A stretch of DNA of 64,000 nucleotides from Serratia plymuthica (GCF_018336935.1 NZ_CP068771.1:3224001-3288000); one strand, 5' to 3'; positions 27,328 to 43,527 are shown, counted from the first letter of the stretch. A program made the numbers and translations. Notes: a model not told the origin generated them from the sequence alone.

Positions 27328-27472
27328 ACGAAAATCCGATTAAACTGAACGTTTTAATCGGTTCGTATCAGCATGAGTCAGAGACTCATTACATCAACAG
27401 GTAGCGCTTTTGCTCATTACTTTTTCATCAGACAATCTGTGTGAGCACGCCACGCGAATCAATATCATTAGG

Positions 27473-29014
<1,542 letters not shown>

Positions 29015-29168
29015 AAAAGTTCGATTTGCTTCAACTCGTGAAGCGATGCTCAAAGGTTACTAAATGAATTTTACTTCAGTAGTCACTCTTCAAGACTTGA
29101 TATTTTTTCGAACCCGAAGGTTCTGGATATCGTCTTGTGGAGTGCCCACACAGATTGTCTGATAAATT

Positions 29169-29180
29169 GTTAAAGAGCAG
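29169..29180 (-). promoter_or_regulatory. boxA antitermination element in the 16S leader
   Basis: TGCTCTTTAACA on minus, followed by the conserved ATTTATCAGACAATCTGTG leader. It is the same element as in the 23S leader. Confidence 0.88.
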
Positions 29181-29218
29181 TGAGTTAGCCGCCGTAGCTT
29201 GCTATCTCGAGGTGGCGT

Positions 29219-29246
29219 ATACTACGCTTTTCACCCGAAGAGTCAA
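29219..29246 (-). promoter_or_regulatory. rRNA promoter P2
   Basis: On minus, -35 TTGACT (29246-29241) and -10 TAGTAT (29224-29219) are 16 bases apart. Confidence 0.85.
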
Positions 29247-29326
29247 GCGTTTATTTCGCTTTTCTCTTACCGACCTGGCGACGCGTTCTCGTTAGAGGAG
29301 TCGTTGTTCCCGGTCAGTGGAGGCGC

Positions 29327-29354
29327 ATTATAGGGAGTTCTCAGAAGGCCGCAA
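29327..29354 (-). promoter_or_regulatory. rRNA promoter P1
   Basis: On minus, -35 TTGCGG (29354-29349) and -10 TATAAT (29332-29327) are 16 bases apart. The discriminator GCGCC typical of ppGpp-controlled P1 promoters follows. A/T-rich runs upstream (29370-29395) fit an UP element. Confidence 0.88.
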
Positions 29355-29423
29355 CCCCTAAATGCAAAAAACTTTTCAAGCGCGGTTTTTTTCGGCAAAA
29401 CGCTGCACAAGCCAGCGATTTCG

Positions 29424-29957
29424 TCACTTTTCATACTGAATTTGGCCAAACTCCTGGGCAAAACGGTCCACCTGCTGCCAATCGGTGTACTCCACTTCTT
29501 TACTGGTATCGGTTTCCCCGCCCGTCATACGCATAATAAATTGAATCATGACGCGATCTAACCAACGATAACGCGGGTAGCGCAACGCGCCGGCAAACAC
29601 CACGCACTGTTTTGGCTGCCACGGAGAGGAAAGCAGGAACTTACGGGTATAGGCATTGGTCTGCGGCGAACGCTTGTCCGCCTTACGGGCTGTCAGGTTG
29701 ACGGCAAAGAACGCACTCGGCATCAGGTTCAATTGTTCGGCATGCTGCTTAACGAACTTTTCCAGCACCGGATGGAAATGGCCGTAACGCACCGAAGCGC
29801 CAATCAACACCTGTTGATACTGGCTGAGATCGACATTGTCTGCCTGCAACAAGTCAATCACGTCACAGTGCAATGTATCCTGCAATTTACTTGCTATATA
29901 AGAAGCGATAGAACGCGTTTGCCCATCACGGCTCGAATAAAGAATCAGTGCCTTCAC
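29424..29957 (-). CDS. hemG: Menaquinone-dependent protoporphyrinogen IX oxidase
   Basis: HemG oxidises protoporphyrinogen IX to protoporphyrin IX, the penultimate heme step, passing electrons to quinone. It is a 177-residue long-chain flavodoxin: the FMN phosphate loop is [12 protein letters not shown] near the N-terminus, followed by [11 protein letters not shown] and the basic membrane-associated loop [24 protein letters not shown]. It lies 22 bases after trkH on the same strand and directly upstream of the rRNA promoters. Confidence 0.97.
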   Translation of the reverse strand: MKALILYSSRDGQTRSIASYIASKLQDTLHCDVIDLLQADNVDLSQYQQVLIGASVRYGHFHPVLEKFVKQHAEQLNLMPSAFFAVNLTARKADKRSPQTNAYTRKFLLSSPWQPKQCVVFAGALRYPRYRWLDRVMIQFIMRMTGGETDTSKEVEYTDWQQVDRFAQEFGQIQYEK

Positions 29958-29979
29958 GGCGTTACTCCTTCTATCAGGA

Positions 29980-31431
29980 TCATTCGCGCCAGAACGTTGG
30001 CGTAAACAGAACCAGCAGCGTAAAGACTTCCAGTCGTCCGAACAGCATGGTCAATACCAGAATCCACTTCGCCGCCGCAGGCATAGTAGTAAAGTTATCC
30101 GCTACCACACCCAGTCCCGGCCCGAGGTTATTCAGCGTTGCCGTTACGGCGGCAAAGGCGGAGAAATCATCAACGCCGGTGGCGATTATCGCCAACATGC
30201 TGACGATAAATACCAGGGCGTAAGCTGAGAAGAATCCCCACACCGCTTCCAGGATCCTTTCCGGCAGCGCACGGTTACCCAGCTTGATGGTATAAACCGC
30301 ATTGGGATGCACCAACCTTTTCAGCTCGCGAGAGCCTTGCAGATACAGCAACAGAATACGGATAACCTTCAGACCACCGCCGGTCGAGCCTGCACAGCCG
30401 CCAATAAAAGCAGAACACAACAGCAACATGGGCAGGAATAGCGGCCACTTGGAAATGCTGTCGGTGGTAAAGCCCGCCGTCGTCGCCATCGATACCACCT
30501 GGAAAAACGCCTGATTAAGCGTCTCCATACCGGTTTTATAGACGCCATGGCCCCACAGCACCGCAGTACAGACCACTACCAGCGTAAACTGCACGGCAAT
30601 GAACATGCGGAACTCAGGATCGCGCCAGTACACTTTCAGGCTGCGACCGCTTAGCAGGGCGAAGTGCAAGCCGTAGTTACAACCAGAGATCAACAGGAAA
30701 ATGGCAATTATGGTGTTGATGGTCGGACTGGCGTAATAACCGATACTGGCATCGTGGGTAGAGAAACCGCCAATAGCGATAGTTGAAAAGCTGTGGCCAA
30801 TAGCGTCAAAGACTGACATCCCCGCGCCCCATAGCGCCAGCGCACAGGCAATCGTCAACAGAACATAGATCAGCCACAGGGTTTTGGCCGTTTCGGCGAT
30901 ACGCGGGCGCATTTTGTTATCTTTAAGCGGGCCGGGCATTTCCGCACGATACAGCTGCATGCCGCCGACGCCGAGGATCGGCAATATCGCTACCGCCAAC
31001 ACGATGATCCCCATCCCACCCATCCACTGCAGCATCTGCCGGTAGAACAAAATGGCTTTGGGCAATGAATCCAACCCCACCAGCGTCGTCGCGCCGGTGG
31101 TGGTCAAGCCGGAAAACGACTCAAAGAAAGCATCAGTAAGCGACAGGTTAGGCCGCTCCGAGAACAAGAATGGCAAAGCCCCCACGCTACCCAGTACCGT
31201 CCAGAACAGCACTACAATCAGGAAACCTTCGCGTGGCTTCAGCTCATGTTTTTGTTTACGATTAGGCCACCACAGGATCAGGCCAATCGTCACCGCCACA
31301 AAGAAGGTTTGGCTGAAAGCCCTGCCCGCCCCATCGCGATATATCAACGCCACCAGGCCAGGAATAAACATTGTCCCGGAGAATAAGATGACCAGCAAAC
31401 CTACGATACGGGTTATGGCGCGAAAATGCAT
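29980..31431 (-). CDS. trkH: Trk potassium uptake channel subunit TrkH
   Basis: TrkH is the inner-membrane K+ translocating subunit, gated by the TrkA ring. The 483-residue protein has the four pore-loop repeats expected, seen as [38 protein letters not shown] and [13 protein letters not shown]. The filter glycines are conserved. It is 34 bases downstream of yigZ and 22 bases upstream of hemG, within the yigZ-trkH-hemG cluster of enterobacteria. Confidence 0.98.
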   Translation of the reverse strand: MHFRAITRIVGLLVILFSGTMFIPGLVALIYRDGAGRAFSQTFFVAVTIGLILWWPNRKQKHELKPREGFLIVVLFWTVLGSVGALPFLFSERPNLSLTDAFFESFSGLTTTGATTLVGLDSLPKAILFYRQMLQWMGGMGIIVLAVAILPILGVGGMQLYRAEMPGPLKDNKMRPRIAETAKTLWLIYVLLTIACALALWGAGMSVFDAIGHSFSTIAIGGFSTHDASIGYYASPTINTIIAIFLLISGCNYGLHFALLSGRSLKVYWRDPEFRMFIAVQFTLVVVCTAVLWGHGVYKTGMETLNQAFFQVVSMATTAGFTTDSISKWPLFLPMLLLCSAFIGGCAGSTGGGLKVIRILLLYLQGSRELKRLVHPNAVYTIKLGNRALPERILEAVWGFFSAYALVFIVSMLAIIATGVDDFSAFAAVTATLNNLGPGLGVVADNFTTMPAAAKWILVLTMLFGRLEVFTLLVLFTPTFWRE

Positions 31432-31465
31432 TTCAGCACAATCCTTAGCAATTCAGTTGGGGGAA

Positions 31466-32080
31466 TTATTGCGAAACAGGGGTCAATTGCAAATTACCGC
31501 GACTGAGATCACGTAATTTTTTCCCAAAGGTCTCAACGACGGTTACCGGCAAAGCCAGGTGCAACATGACGCAAGCGCCATATTCTCCCTGAACGATCCG
31601 CCCTTCAGTTTGCTGTAACAAATTCTCGATCAGCGCCAGCTGCGCATAGTCACATTGCAAAGTATATTCGGCCTGCGGAACCTTGTAGTCCACAATCAAC
31701 TGCTTTAGCGCCTGCTGCACGCCGCTGCCATAGGCTCGTACCAGGCCACCGGTGCCCAACTTGATGCCGCCGTAATAACGCACCACTACGGCGGTGATTT
31801 CACCTATGCCGCTGCCCATAAGCTGCGCGAGTATCGGCTTACCCGCGGTGCCGGAAGGCTCACCGTCGTCGGAGAACCCCAACTGCTGCGAATCATTCGG
31901 TGGCCCGGCGATAAACGCCCAACAATGATGCCTTGCCGCCGGATGCTCATCACGGGCCTGTTGAATAAACGCCTTTGCTGCATCCGGCCCGCAAGTCGGC
32001 GCCAGCAGAGTGATAAAACGACTCTTCTTTATCTCCTCGCTGACGCTGACGGGCCCCGCAGGGATCGGATAAGGCTGCAT
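31466..32080 (-). CDS. yigZ: IMPACT/YigZ family protein
   Basis: This 204-residue protein has the UPF0029/IMPACT domain (KKSRFITLLAP... HHCWAFIAG... FSDDGEPSGTAGKPIL) and the DUF1949 C-terminal ferredoxin-like domain. The eukaryotic homologue modulates Gcn2; the bacterial function is not settled, with nucleic-acid binding or ribosome-related roles suggested. The ATG overlaps the pepQ stop (TGATG). It keeps the enterobacterial pepQ-yigZ-trkH order. Confidence 0.95.
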   Translation of the reverse strand: MQPYPIPAGPVSVSEEIKKSRFITLLAPTCGPDAAKAFIQQARDEHPAARHHCWAFIAGPPNDSQQLGFSDDGEPSGTAGKPILAQLMGSGIGEITAVVVRYYGGIKLGTGGLVRAYGSGVQQALKQLIVDYKVPQAEYTLQCDYAQLALIENLLQQTEGRIVQGEYGACVMLHLALPVTVVETFGKKLRDLSRGNLQLTPVSQ

Positions 32081-33411
32081 CAGGCCAGGTTCAGATCGCG
32101 CGTCATGTTCTCGATACGTTTCTCGTGGATCACGATATTGTCTTCAATACGCATTCCCCCATAAGGTTTCAGCGCATCGATGCGATCCCAGGCAAAGTGC
32201 TTGCTAAACTCGCCGCTACGCCATGGCGCCAGCAATGACTCAATAAAATACAGGCCAGGTTCGATAGTCAGCACCATGCCGGGCTGTAATACTCGGGTAC
32301 AGCGCAGGAACGGATATTTGGACGGCGCTGCCAGATGCGTACCCTGCTCGTCCTGCATAAAGCCGGCGGCGTCATGCACCTGCAAGCCCAGTGGATGACC
32401 AAGGCCATGCGGCAGGAATGGGGTGGTGATCCCCTGCTCTACCATGGCTTCTTCGCTGATACCGCTCACCAGCTTGTGGTTCTTGAGCAGTTTGGCGATA
32501 CGTTGATGCATCTGCACATGGTAGTCGGTGTAGCGCACTCCCGTTTTGATGGTACCCACCAGCGCCAGCATCTCGGCATTGAGATCCTTCACCAACTGCG
32601 CGAAGTCACTGCCGCTCTGGCCTGCATAGGTACGCGTTAAATCGGCGGCATAGCCGTTGTATTCCGCACCGGCGTCAAGCAGGAAGCTCAGCGATTCGGC
32701 CGGCGGTTGATGGTTCAGCTTGGTGTAATGCAACACTGCCGCATGTTCATTCAGCGCCACAATATTGTCATAAGGCACATCGGTATCGCGGTGGCCTGTA
32801 GCGGTAAGGTAGGCCTGATTGATGTCAAACTCGCTCATGCCGGACAGGAAGGCTTCATGGGCCGCACGGTGCCCCATAACGGCCGTCTTTTGCGCTTCGC
32901 GCATGCAGGCCTGCTCGTAACCGGTTTTGATTGAGCGATGGAAATCCAGGTAGTTCAGCACCGCTTTCGGGTTCACGTTTTCCGCTGGGATACCGAGATC
33001 GCGGGCGCGTTGCTGCCCGTAACCGATATAGCCCACGCGCTCACGCTGAGCAGGAAGCTGCTGAGCGATATCATCCGCATTGGCCAGCGGCAACAGATCG
33101 ATGGACTTGGTCCAGAAGCTGTCCGGCAGCGGCTCAACGCTGTGCCAGTAATCAACCGGCGAATAGAACCACAGCTTCGGTTTGTTAACGCCATCCACCC
33201 ACAACCAGCAGTTCGGTACCGATGTGACGGGCACCCAAGCCTTGAAGTGCGCATTCACCTTGAACGGATAGCTATGGTCGTCCTGAAAAACCCGTTGCAG
33301 TTCCCCGGAGTGAATCAACAGAGCATCCAGCTTGTTGCGCGCCAATACTTCGCGCGCCCGTTTTTGCAGCTCTGCCAGGTGGTCGTTATACAATGAAGCC
33401 AGCGTTTCCAT
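32080..33411 (-). CDS. pepQ: Xaa-Pro dipeptidase
   Basis: PepQ splits X-Pro dipeptides in the cytosol using two Mn ions. From ATG 33411 it has 443 residues as in E. coli; a GTG one codon earlier is also possible. The metal site is visible: the two Asp of [19 protein letters not shown], the His of [14 protein letters not shown], and the Glu of [10 protein letters not shown] and RIEDN. It heads the pepQ-yigZ-trkH-hemG cluster and is divergent from fadBA. Confidence 0.97.
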   Translation of the reverse strand: METLASLYNDHLAELQKRAREVLARNKLDALLIHSGELQRVFQDDHSYPFKVNAHFKAWVPVTSVPNCWLWVDGVNKPKLWFYSPVDYWHSVEPLPDSFWTKSIDLLPLANADDIAQQLPAQRERVGYIGYGQQRARDLGIPAENVNPKAVLNYLDFHRSIKTGYEQACMREAQKTAVMGHRAAHEAFLSGMSEFDINQAYLTATGHRDTDVPYDNIVALNEHAAVLHYTKLNHQPPAESLSFLLDAGAEYNGYAADLTRTYAGQSGSDFAQLVKDLNAEMLALVGTIKTGVRYTDYHVQMHQRIAKLLKNHKLVSGISEEAMVEQGITTPFLPHGLGHPLGLQVHDAAGFMQDEQGTHLAAPSKYPFLRCTRVLQPGMVLTIEPGLYFIESLLAPWRSGEFSKHFAWDRIDALKPYGGMRIEDNIVIHEKRIENMTRDLNLA

Positions 33412-33548
33412 CACAATACCCTTATACCCTTAAAACGGAATGCGCCATCTTAACACACCGCTCTGGCGCACCAACCCCATCACTTCCGGCATGCGGGGCA
33501 GTTCGCAAATCAGCGTAAACGCCATTACGTCCGCCGCAGAACAATCAA
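33412..33548. other. Gap after the pepQ start, gene remnants
   Basis: On minus a 40-codon open frame from near 33555 (MIDCSAADVMAFTLICELP...) runs to about 33433. It has no ribosome site and I recognise no family. It may be the tail of another decayed gene next to the MFS remnant. Confidence 0.25.
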
Positions 33549-33766
33549 TCATCCCAAAAAACCAAGCAACGCAATTGCCGCCGGCCGCAGACCATGATGC
33601 TCCAGCAAGACACCGCCGGACGCGGCCCCCAGAACAGCACTGGCAAAGCAGGCAAATACGCCGTTGTCGCCATCTGTGCCATAAAAACCAGCAGGCAGGC
33701 CAGCGTCATGGTTCTGGCGGGAATACTCCAAAACCCGCTCTGTTTTACACATATCGCTTTACTCAT
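33549..33766 (-). pseudogene. MFS drug-transporter remnant
   Basis: In one frame the start (33766) encodes a typical first helix of a drug:H+ antiporter, MTLACLLVFMAQMATTAYLPALP. A shift of frame near 33640 continues as AVLGAASGGVLLEHHGLRPAAIALLGFLG, which resembles the last helices of the same family. The middle (about 350 residues) is missing. An internal deletion of an EmrD/Bcr-like transporter gene explains both pieces. Confidence 0.6.
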
Positions 33767-33958
33767 CCTGCCCCCTGCGTGGATAGCGCGCTATCTCGGG
33801 CAAGCGTATTGGGCCTTTTGGTTCCCGGCAGATGACAAGAATATCTAAAATATAATTTTTTATTAAATCAACACATTAACTCATACCCATGTGATCCGCT
33901 TTGCAAAAATGCAATCTCTGATTTGCATATTGTTAACATAAAAACCACACTCCTCATC

Positions 33959-33975
33959 ATCTGGTCATACCAGAT
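33959..33975. promoter_or_regulatory. FadR operator of fadBA
   Basis: ATCTGGT-CAT-ACCAGAT is a perfect 7+3+7 inverted repeat and nearly the E. coli fadB FadR site. It lies 25 bases before the fadB start. FadR represses fadBA here until long-chain acyl-CoA releases it (known for the family). The AT-rich stretch 33767-33958 must hold the promoter; no clear hexamer pair was chosen. Confidence 0.85.
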
Positions 33976-33999
33976 CAAACGCTGATTCAGGAGATAGAC

Positions 34000-37363
<3,364 letters not shown>

Positions 37364-37435
37364 CTGTGTCTATCTTGGGATGACTGCGTAACTCATTCAA
37401 ACCGCAGCATCCCGACAAGTTTAGTTGCCGTACTT

Positions 37436-37462
37436 CCCGCCTGTCAGGGGCGGGTTTTTTTA
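37436..37462 (+). terminator. fadBA terminator
   Basis: The stem CCCGCC (37436-37441) pairs with GGCGGG (37449-37454). Seven T follow. Confidence 0.85.
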
Positions 37463-37486
37463 TGCCTGAAATCTACAGGCGCCCCA

Positions 37487-37512
37487 ATAAAAAAGGGCAG
37501 CCACCGGCCACC
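37487..37512 (-). terminator. fre terminator
   Basis: On minus, GGTGGCC pairs with GGCTGCC (two G-T wobbles) around a 3-base loop, then CTTTTTTAT follows. It lies about 25 bases past the fre stop. Confidence 0.65.
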
Positions 37513-37535
37513 CCACTTTATGCCAACCTCACGCC

Positions 37536-38237
37536 TCAGATGAACGAGAAGGCGTCGCCAAACATATGCGCTTCCTGCGCACCGCGTTCAACGCAGAAAC
37601 GCTCGCGGGCAATTTTGGCCATCTCGAACCGGCCGGCAATATAAATATCGTGCTCCGCCAGCGTGCCGAAATCCTGCAATACCGCACTGAGTACCGTGCC
37701 GCTGCGGCCACGCCACTCGTCTTCCGGCTGTTCGACCACCGGAATCACCTTCAGGTTCGGGTGCTGCAACGACAGCGCTTCCAGCTCGCTCAAATCATAC
37801 AGGTGCTTCAGCTCACGCCCGCCCCAATAGATAGAGATATCGCGGTCCGGCTGCTGCTCCAGCGCGGTAAGCAGAATTGAACGCGCATAGGAGAAGCCGG
37901 TACCGCCGGCGATCAACACCAACGGACGGCTGCCTTCTTCTCGCAGCCAGGCATCGCCGTGCGGGATATCGACAGTAATCGCCTGCTCTTTCAGAATGCG
38001 ATCCATCACCGCCATAGCGTACAGATTCAGCTCCGAAGCGCCGATATGCAGCTCGATATATTCTTGCTGTGAAGGCGTCGATGCCAGCGAGAAGGGACGC
38101 TTGTCGCGCTCATCCATCACCACCATCAAATACTGTCCTGCCTTGAAAGAAAACGGTGCCTCTGGCACCAAACGTACCCGATAAACCGTATCGGTAATGG
38201 CCTCTACGGAGGTCACTTTACAGCTCAATATTGTCAT
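37536..38237 (-). CDS. fre: NAD(P)H-flavin reductase
   Basis: Fre (233 residues) reduces free flavins with NAD(P)H in the cytosol and supports ribonucleotide reductase activation and ferric reduction. The flavin-binding RPFSLAST motif, GAGQ-like [17 protein letters not shown] and the nucleotide site [14 protein letters not shown] are present, as is the terminal [18 protein letters not shown] 38237 with GAGGGA upstream gives the E. coli length. In enterobacteria it follows ubiD; here an ERIC element separates the two. Confidence 0.97.
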   Translation of the reverse strand: MTILSCKVTSVEAITDTVYRVRLVPEAPFSFKAGQYLMVVMDERDKRPFSLASTPSQQEYIELHIGASELNLYAMAVMDRILKEQAITVDIPHGDAWLREEGSRPLVLIAGGTGFSYARSILLTALEQQPDRDISIYWGGRELKHLYDLSELEALSLQHPNLKVIPVVEQPEDEWRGRSGTVLSAVLQDFGTLAEHDIYIAGRFEMAKIARERFCVERGAQEAHMFGDAFSFI

Positions 38238-38288
38238 GCGTTCCCTCTGTCGGGTCATCAATGCAAAACTGAGAACAGAGCCAGACAT

Positions 38289-38410
38289 ACCCTTCATACT
38301 TAAAGCCGCATCTTGGTTGGCCTTCCTCGCTTACCCCAGTCACTTACTCAAGTAAGCTCTTGGGATTCGCTGCGTTGCCGCCTCAATGCAACTCCAATTA
38401 TTTTGGGTAC
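38289..38410. repeat. ERIC element
   Basis: A 122-base imperfect palindrome contains AGTAAGTGACTGGGGTAAGCG on minus and AAGTAAGCTCTTGGGATTCGC on plus, the two cores of ERIC repeats (standard length about 127). It occupies nearly the whole ubiD-fre spacer. Confidence 0.9.
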
Positions 38411-38411
38411 A

Positions 38412-39908
38412 TTATAATGTCGGTTCTCTGTCACTGAAAATTGCGAGCTCATCCCAGATTTCATCGACGCGCGCGCGCACCTTTTCATCCATCTGAATTG
38501 GACGGCCCCATTCGCGCTGGGTTTCACCCGGCCATTTATTGGTGGCATCCAGCCCCATCTTCGATCCCAATCCGGAAACCGGGGAGGCGAAGTCCAGATA
38601 ATCGATCGGCGTGTTTTCTACCATCACGGTATCCCTTGCCGGATCCATTCTGGTGGTGATCGCCCAAATCACATCATTCCAGTCACGCGCATTGATGTCA
38701 TCATCACAGACGATAACAAACTTGGTGTACATAAACTGACGCAGGAACGACCAGACGCCCATCATCACGCGCTTGGCGTGACCGGCATACTGTTTTTTGA
38801 TAGTCACCACCGCCAGGCGGTAAGAGCAGCCTTCTGGCGGCAGGTAGAAATCTACGATTTCCGGGAACTGCTTTTGCAGGATGGGAACAAACACTTCGTT
38901 CAGCGCCACACCCAATACCGCCGGCTCATCCGGCGGACGGCCGGTGTAGGTCGAGTGATAAATGGCATCGCGACGCTGGGTGATGTGGGTGACGGTAAAT
39001 ACCGGGAAGCTGTCGATCTCGTTGTAGTAACCGGTGTGATCGCCATACGGGCCTTCTGGCGCCATTTCACCCGGCTCAATGTAGCCTTCCAACACGATTT
39101 CCGCACTGGCGGGCACTTCCAGATCGCAGGAGATGCACTTGACCACTTCGGTTTTATTGCCGCGCAACAACCCGGCAAAGGCATATTCAGACAGGTTGTC
39201 CGGCACCGGCGTGACGGCACCGAGGATAGTGGCGGGATCCGCACCCAGTGCGACCGCTACCGGGAAACGCTCACCGGGATGCGCCTGGCACCATTCCTGG
39301 TAATCCAACGCGCCGCCGCGATGCGACAGCCAACGCATGATCACTTTATTCCTGCCCAGCACCTGCTGACGGTAAATGCCCAGGTTCTGCCGCTCTTTTT
39401 GCGGCCCGCGGGTAACGGTCAGCCCCCAGGTGATGAGCGGTGCGGCGTCTTCAGGCCAGCAGTGCATCACCGGAATACGGCCGAGATCGACGTCATCGCC
39501 CTGCCATACCTGCTCCTGGCAAGGCGCGGAGCCCAGTACCTTGGTCGGCATATTCAGCACTTGCTTGAACTTCGGCAACTTGTCGAACAAATCGCGGAAG
39601 CCCTTCGGCGGCTCCGGCTCTTTAAGAAACGCCAGCAGTTTGCCGACCTCACGCAATGAGCTGACATCCTCCTGGCCCATGCCCATCGCTACGCGATTGG
39701 CCGTGCCAAACAGATTGCACAGCACCGGCATGTCGTACCCTTTCGGGTTTTCGAACAGCAACGCCGGGCCGCCCGCACGTAAAGTACGATCGGCAATTTC
39801 TGTCATTTCCAGATAGGGATCAATCGGCTGGCTGATGCGTTTTAGTTCCCCTCTCTTTTCCAGCAACGAGAGGAAATCGCGTAAGTCACGGTATTTCATG
39901 CTGATCAT
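38412..39908 (-). CDS. ubiD: 3-octaprenyl-4-hydroxybenzoate decarboxylase
   Basis: UbiD decarboxylates the polyprenyl-hydroxybenzoate intermediate of ubiquinone synthesis using prenylated FMN made by UbiX. At about 498 residues it matches E. coli (497). It starts [23 protein letters not shown] and contains the prFMN/metal region ([27 protein letters not shown]) and [10 protein letters not shown] with the catalytic Glu. The ribosome site is poor, and ATG 39899 is a possible alternative. A TATAAT lies about 40 bases upstream, at 39932-39937. Its stop almost abuts the ERIC repeat. Confidence 0.95.
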   Translation of the reverse strand: MISMKYRDLRDFLSLLEKRGELKRISQPIDPYLEMTEIADRTLRAGGPALLFENPKGYDMPVLCNLFGTANRVAMGMGQEDVSSLREVGKLLAFLKEPEPPKGFRDLFDKLPKFKQVLNMPTKVLGSAPCQEQVWQGDDVDLGRIPVMHCWPEDAAPLITWGLTVTRGPQKERQNLGIYRQQVLGRNKVIMRWLSHRGGALDYQEWCQAHPGERFPVAVALGADPATILGAVTPVPDNLSEYAFAGLLRGNKTEVVKCISCDLEVPASAEIVLEGYIEPGEMAPEGPYGDHTGYYNEIDSFPVFTVTHITQRRDAIYHSTYTGRPPDEPAVLGVALNEVFVPILQKQFPEIVDFYLPPEGCSYRLAVVTIKKQYAGHAKRVMMGVWSFLRQFMYTKFVIVCDDDINARDWNDVIWAITTRMDPARDTVMVENTPIDYLDFASPVSGLGSKMGLDATNKWPGETQREWGRPIQMDEKVRARVDEIWDELAIFSDREPTL

Positions 39909-39996
39909 TATAACGGCCAGTGAGAAGGGCATTATAAGCCCTCTTCACGGTTGTTGCTGCACTTTTGTTAAACACCGGTAAAGGCATCGCCGGTTC

Positions 39997-40722
39997 TCAG
40001 TGGCACGTGAATGGCACCAGCGGGCGTAACGCCTGCGTATTGTCATACTCCTGGGTCTCCACGCCGTGGCGGAATACCTTGAAGCCTTGAGCTCTGGCAC
40101 TGAAGTAGCGCAAGTCATTGCCCTCAACGTGCAGCAGGCTGCCCTCGCGCAACGCCACAACCGATTCGCTCGGATTGACTGCGCAGAACTCCGCCAAGCG
40201 TTCATCGCGAGTTTCACCCATATGGCCGCTGATATGAGCATCGATATAATGCGGGTTTATCTGCACCGGGAACAAGCCCAATGCCGGCAGCACTACGCTG
40301 TTGCGCACCGGCATATCATTAGTGGTCCGAATGCTTGGCGTAGCGACGTTGCAGCCGGCGCTCCAACCGACATAAGGTACGCCGCGCTCACGAACCGCCC
40401 GCTGGATCGGGACGATAAGTCCCTTTTCATGCAGCATCTGGTTCAGCATCCAGGTATTGCCGCCGCTGACCAAAATGCATTGTGCCTGATCAATCGCCGC
40501 CGCCGGGGATTCGGCATGATGAATACCGGTCACCTGGATACCCAGGGTCTGCGCCAGTTCCTGCGTGCGTTGATCGTAATCACTGCGGATCAGGGCATAA
40601 GGGACGAATACGGCGGACGTAATTCCATGACGCGCGATCATCGCCAGCAGCCGGCTCTTGGCATAACCCAACAATTCATCCTCGCCGGACAGCTTGCCGT
40701 TGCTTAACAGAAATAACTCCAT
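39997..40722 (-). CDS. pepE: Peptidase E, alpha-aspartyl dipeptidase
   Basis: PepE (241 residues) is a serine peptidase of family S51 that cleaves dipeptides with N-terminal Asp. The nucleophile is the Ser of GWSAGCNVA (about 118-126), with the His of INPHYIDAH completing the site. The family is about 229-240 residues. E. coli keeps pepE elsewhere on its map, so its place between rfaH and ubiD is a local insertion relative to E. coli. It is transcribed away from rfaH. Confidence 0.93.
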   Translation of the reverse strand: MELFLLSNGKLSGEDELLGYAKSRLLAMIARHGITSAVFVPYALIRSDYDQRTQELAQTLGIQVTGIHHAESPAAAIDQAQCILVSGGNTWMLNQMLHEKGLIVPIQRAVRERGVPYVGWSAGCNVATPSIRTTNDMPVRNSVVLPALGLFPVQINPHYIDAHISGHMGETRDERLAEFCAVNPSESVVALREGSLLHVEGNDLRYFSARAQGFKVFRHGVETQEYDNTQALRPLVPFTCH

Positions 40723-40967
40723 GTCTTCCTCTCAATCAAAAATGATGAATAGCGTCACATCCGGCCACATCAGGCCAAGGCATACTTGCGACGGTAACAA
40801 ATTTTTAGCCCTCTGTTATACCCAAGCCGTGCGAATAAGTGTGTGACCCCTCGCTAATTGCCGACGATTCATGCAGATAGCGGCTGTTACAGGCTGAAAC
40901 CTGCATCACTATGTATCCGTACCGGCTTTTGATATGCTTACCGGCTGACAGAAAGGCATGTGAAATT

Positions 40968-41456
40968 ATGGAATCTTGGTACTTACTGTATTGCAAACGC
41001 GGCCAACTTTTACGGGCGCAGGAACATCTGGAACGACAGGAAGTGAACTGTCTGAGCCCGATCATTACGCTGGAAAAAGTGGTGCGCGGTAAACGCATCG
41101 CGGTCAGTGAACCCCTGTTCCCCAACTACCTGTTTGTGGAGTTCGACCCGGAACGCATTCACACCACGACCATCAGCGCAACGCGTGGTGTCAGCCATTT
41201 CGTGCGCTTTGGCTCACTGCCGACGACCATCCCGCAGAAGGTTATCGAAGAACTGCAGACTCATGCCAGCGAAACCTATTTCGACCCGGAAACCCCTCAG
41301 CCAGGCGATACCGTATTGATCGTTGACGGCGTGTTCGAAGGGTTGAAGGCGATTTACACCGAGCCGGACGGAGAAGCTCGCTCAATGCTGCTGCTGAACC
41401 TGATTAACAAGCAGGTCAGCCAAAGCGTGGATAATCGGCAGTTCCAAAAGCTATAA
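40968..41456 (+). CDS. rfaH: Transcription antiterminator RfaH
   Basis: RfaH is the specialised NusG paralogue that rides RNA polymerase after recruitment at ops sites, relieving Rho control of LPS, capsule and other long operons. The 162-residue protein starts [21 protein letters not shown] and has the NGN domain, then a KOW domain ([18 protein letters not shown]) that in the family folds as alpha-helix until activated. ATG 40968 gives the family length; the upstream extension of the frame lacks homology. Confidence 0.97.
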   Translation: MESWYLLYCKRGQLLRAQEHLERQEVNCLSPIITLEKVVRGKRIAVSEPLFPNYLFVEFDPERIHTTTISATRGVSHFVRFGSLPTTIPQKVIEELQTHASETYFDPETPQPGDTVLIVDGVFEGLKAIYTEPDGEARSMLLLNLINKQVSQSVDNRQFQKL

Positions 41457-41459
41457 AGC

Positions 41460-41489
41460 AAAAAGGCGCCAAATGGCGCCTTTGTTATT
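41460..41489. terminator. Bidirectional terminator between rfaH and hemB
   Basis: AAAGGCGCC (41462-41470) pairs with GGCGCCTTT (41475-41483). On plus it is followed by TTTGTTATT; on minus by five T. It serves both convergent genes. Confidence 0.85.
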
Positions 41490-41502
41490 GGATACGCACG
41501 CC

Positions 41503-42534
<1,032 letters not shown>

Positions 42535-42539
42535 CTAAC

Positions 42540-43322
42540 TCATACCAGCCGGAACAGCCGGCGGGCGTTCTCAACGGTTTTCTGCCCCAACCATTCAGGG
42601 TCTTCTTGCCGCCAGGCAGCCACCTGCCGGACGATATGGGGCAAAAAACAGGGTTCGTTGCGGCGAGATGCAGGTTTAGGGTGTAAATCCCGGGGCAACA
42701 GATAGGGTGCGTCGGTTTCCAGCAATAAGCGGTCCGCCGGGATCCGCGGCAACAGTGCGCGCAATTCCAGGCCACGCCGCTCATCGCAGACCCAACCGGT
42801 AATACCGATCGACAACCCCAGCGACAGACAGTGGTCCAATTCCTGGGCCGTGCCGGTAAAGCAGTGCACCACGGCCGCGGGCAGTTTATCCAACCATGGC
42901 GCCAACAGCGCGGCAAAACGTGCGTGCGCGTCGCGGCAATGAAGAAAAACCGGCATCCCCAGCTCTGCGGCCAGTGCCAACTGGGCGCTGAAAGCCTCTT
43001 CTTGCTGCTCCGGGGTGGAGAAATTGCGGTTGAAATCCAGCCCGCACTCCCCTACCGCCACCACTTCCGGCCGGATAGCCAACTGGCGAATGCAGGCTGC
43101 GGTATCCTCGTTCCAACGGCTGGCATGGTGCGGGTGCACGCCTGCAGTGGACCAACAGTAACCGGCCTGCCGCTGCGCCAGGTCACTGGCGGCCTGGCTT
43201 TCTTGCAGGTCGGTACCGGTTATTAACAGCCCATTCACGCCTGCGGCGCGTGCGCGATCCACCACTGCCGGGCGATCTTTGGCAAACTGTGAACTGGTGA
43301 GATTAACGCCGATATCAAACAT
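42540..43322 (-). CDS. tatD: TatD family 3'-5' deoxyribonuclease
   Basis: TatD is a cytosolic metal-dependent exonuclease; it is not needed for Tat export despite its position by the tat operon. The 260-residue protein has the family residues: the start is GVNLTSSQF (in place of the usual HxH) and later [20 protein letters not shown] and [13 protein letters not shown] 43322 was chosen, with GGAAAA just upstream; a TTG four codons earlier is possible. It is separated from tatC by three strong hairpins. Confidence 0.95.
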   Translation of the reverse strand: MFDIGVNLTSSQFAKDRPAVVDRARAAGVNGLLITGTDLQESQAASDLAQRQAGYCWSTAGVHPHHASRWNEDTAACIRQLAIRPEVVAVGECGLDFNRNFSTPEQQEEAFSAQLALAAELGMPVFLHCRDAHARFAALLAPWLDKLPAAVVHCFTGTAQELDHCLSLGLSIGITGWVCDERRGLELRALLPRIPADRLLLETDAPYLLPRDLHPKPASRRNEPCFLPHIVRQVAAWRQEDPEWLGQKTVENARRLFRLV

Positions 43323-43340
43323 GGTTTTTTCCAAAGCAAA

Positions 43341-43359
43341 AGCCGCCCATCGGGCGGCT
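43341..43359. other. GC hairpin near the tatD start
   Basis: AGCCGCCC-ATC-GGGCGGCT is a perfect hairpin on both strands, 18 bases from the tatD ATG. It could terminate transcription from either side or occlude the tatD ribosome site; T-tracts are present only on minus (TTTTGCTTTGG, moderate). It is nearly the same sequence as 43491-43509. Confidence 0.55.
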
Positions 43360-43444
43360 CGAAACGGCTGACAAAATCCTTTGCGGTTAAAAGTAATGAT
43401 CTTCGTGCGATTAAAAACAAAGGATTATGTTTTACGGGTTTCCC

Positions 43445-43478
43445 CAAACGCCCGAAAACCACGTTTTTCGGGCGTTTG
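43445..43478. terminator. Long hairpin between tatC and tatD
   Basis: The perfect 14-bp stem CAAACGCCCGAAAA (43445-43458) with TTTTCGGGCGTTTG (43465-43478) has T-rich internal ends but no long external T-tract. It probably acts as a terminator or mRNA end-stabiliser in either direction. Confidence 0.55.
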
Positions 43479-43486
43479 TCATCAAT

Positions 43487-43513
43487 CTAAAGCCGCCCAT
43501 CGGGCGGCTTTAG
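43487..43513 (-). terminator. tatC terminator
   Basis: CTAAAGCCGCCC (43487-43498) pairs perfectly with GGGCGGCTTTAG (43502-43513). It lies about 15 bases past the tatC stop and is followed on minus by ATTGATG, so it lacks a long T-tract; it may instead protect the tatABC mRNA 3' end. Confidence 0.6.
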
Positions 43514-43527
43514 AAACAAAACGCAAA

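Larger units (their letters stand above)
29015..29423 (-). promoter_or_regulatory. 16S leader and rRNA promoter region
   Basis: The gap between 16S and hemG holds no gene. From hemG inwards on minus it carries an A/T-rich UP-element-like stretch, promoters P1 and P2, boxA, and the leader sequence that base-pairs around 16S for RNase III processing. Confidence 0.85.
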
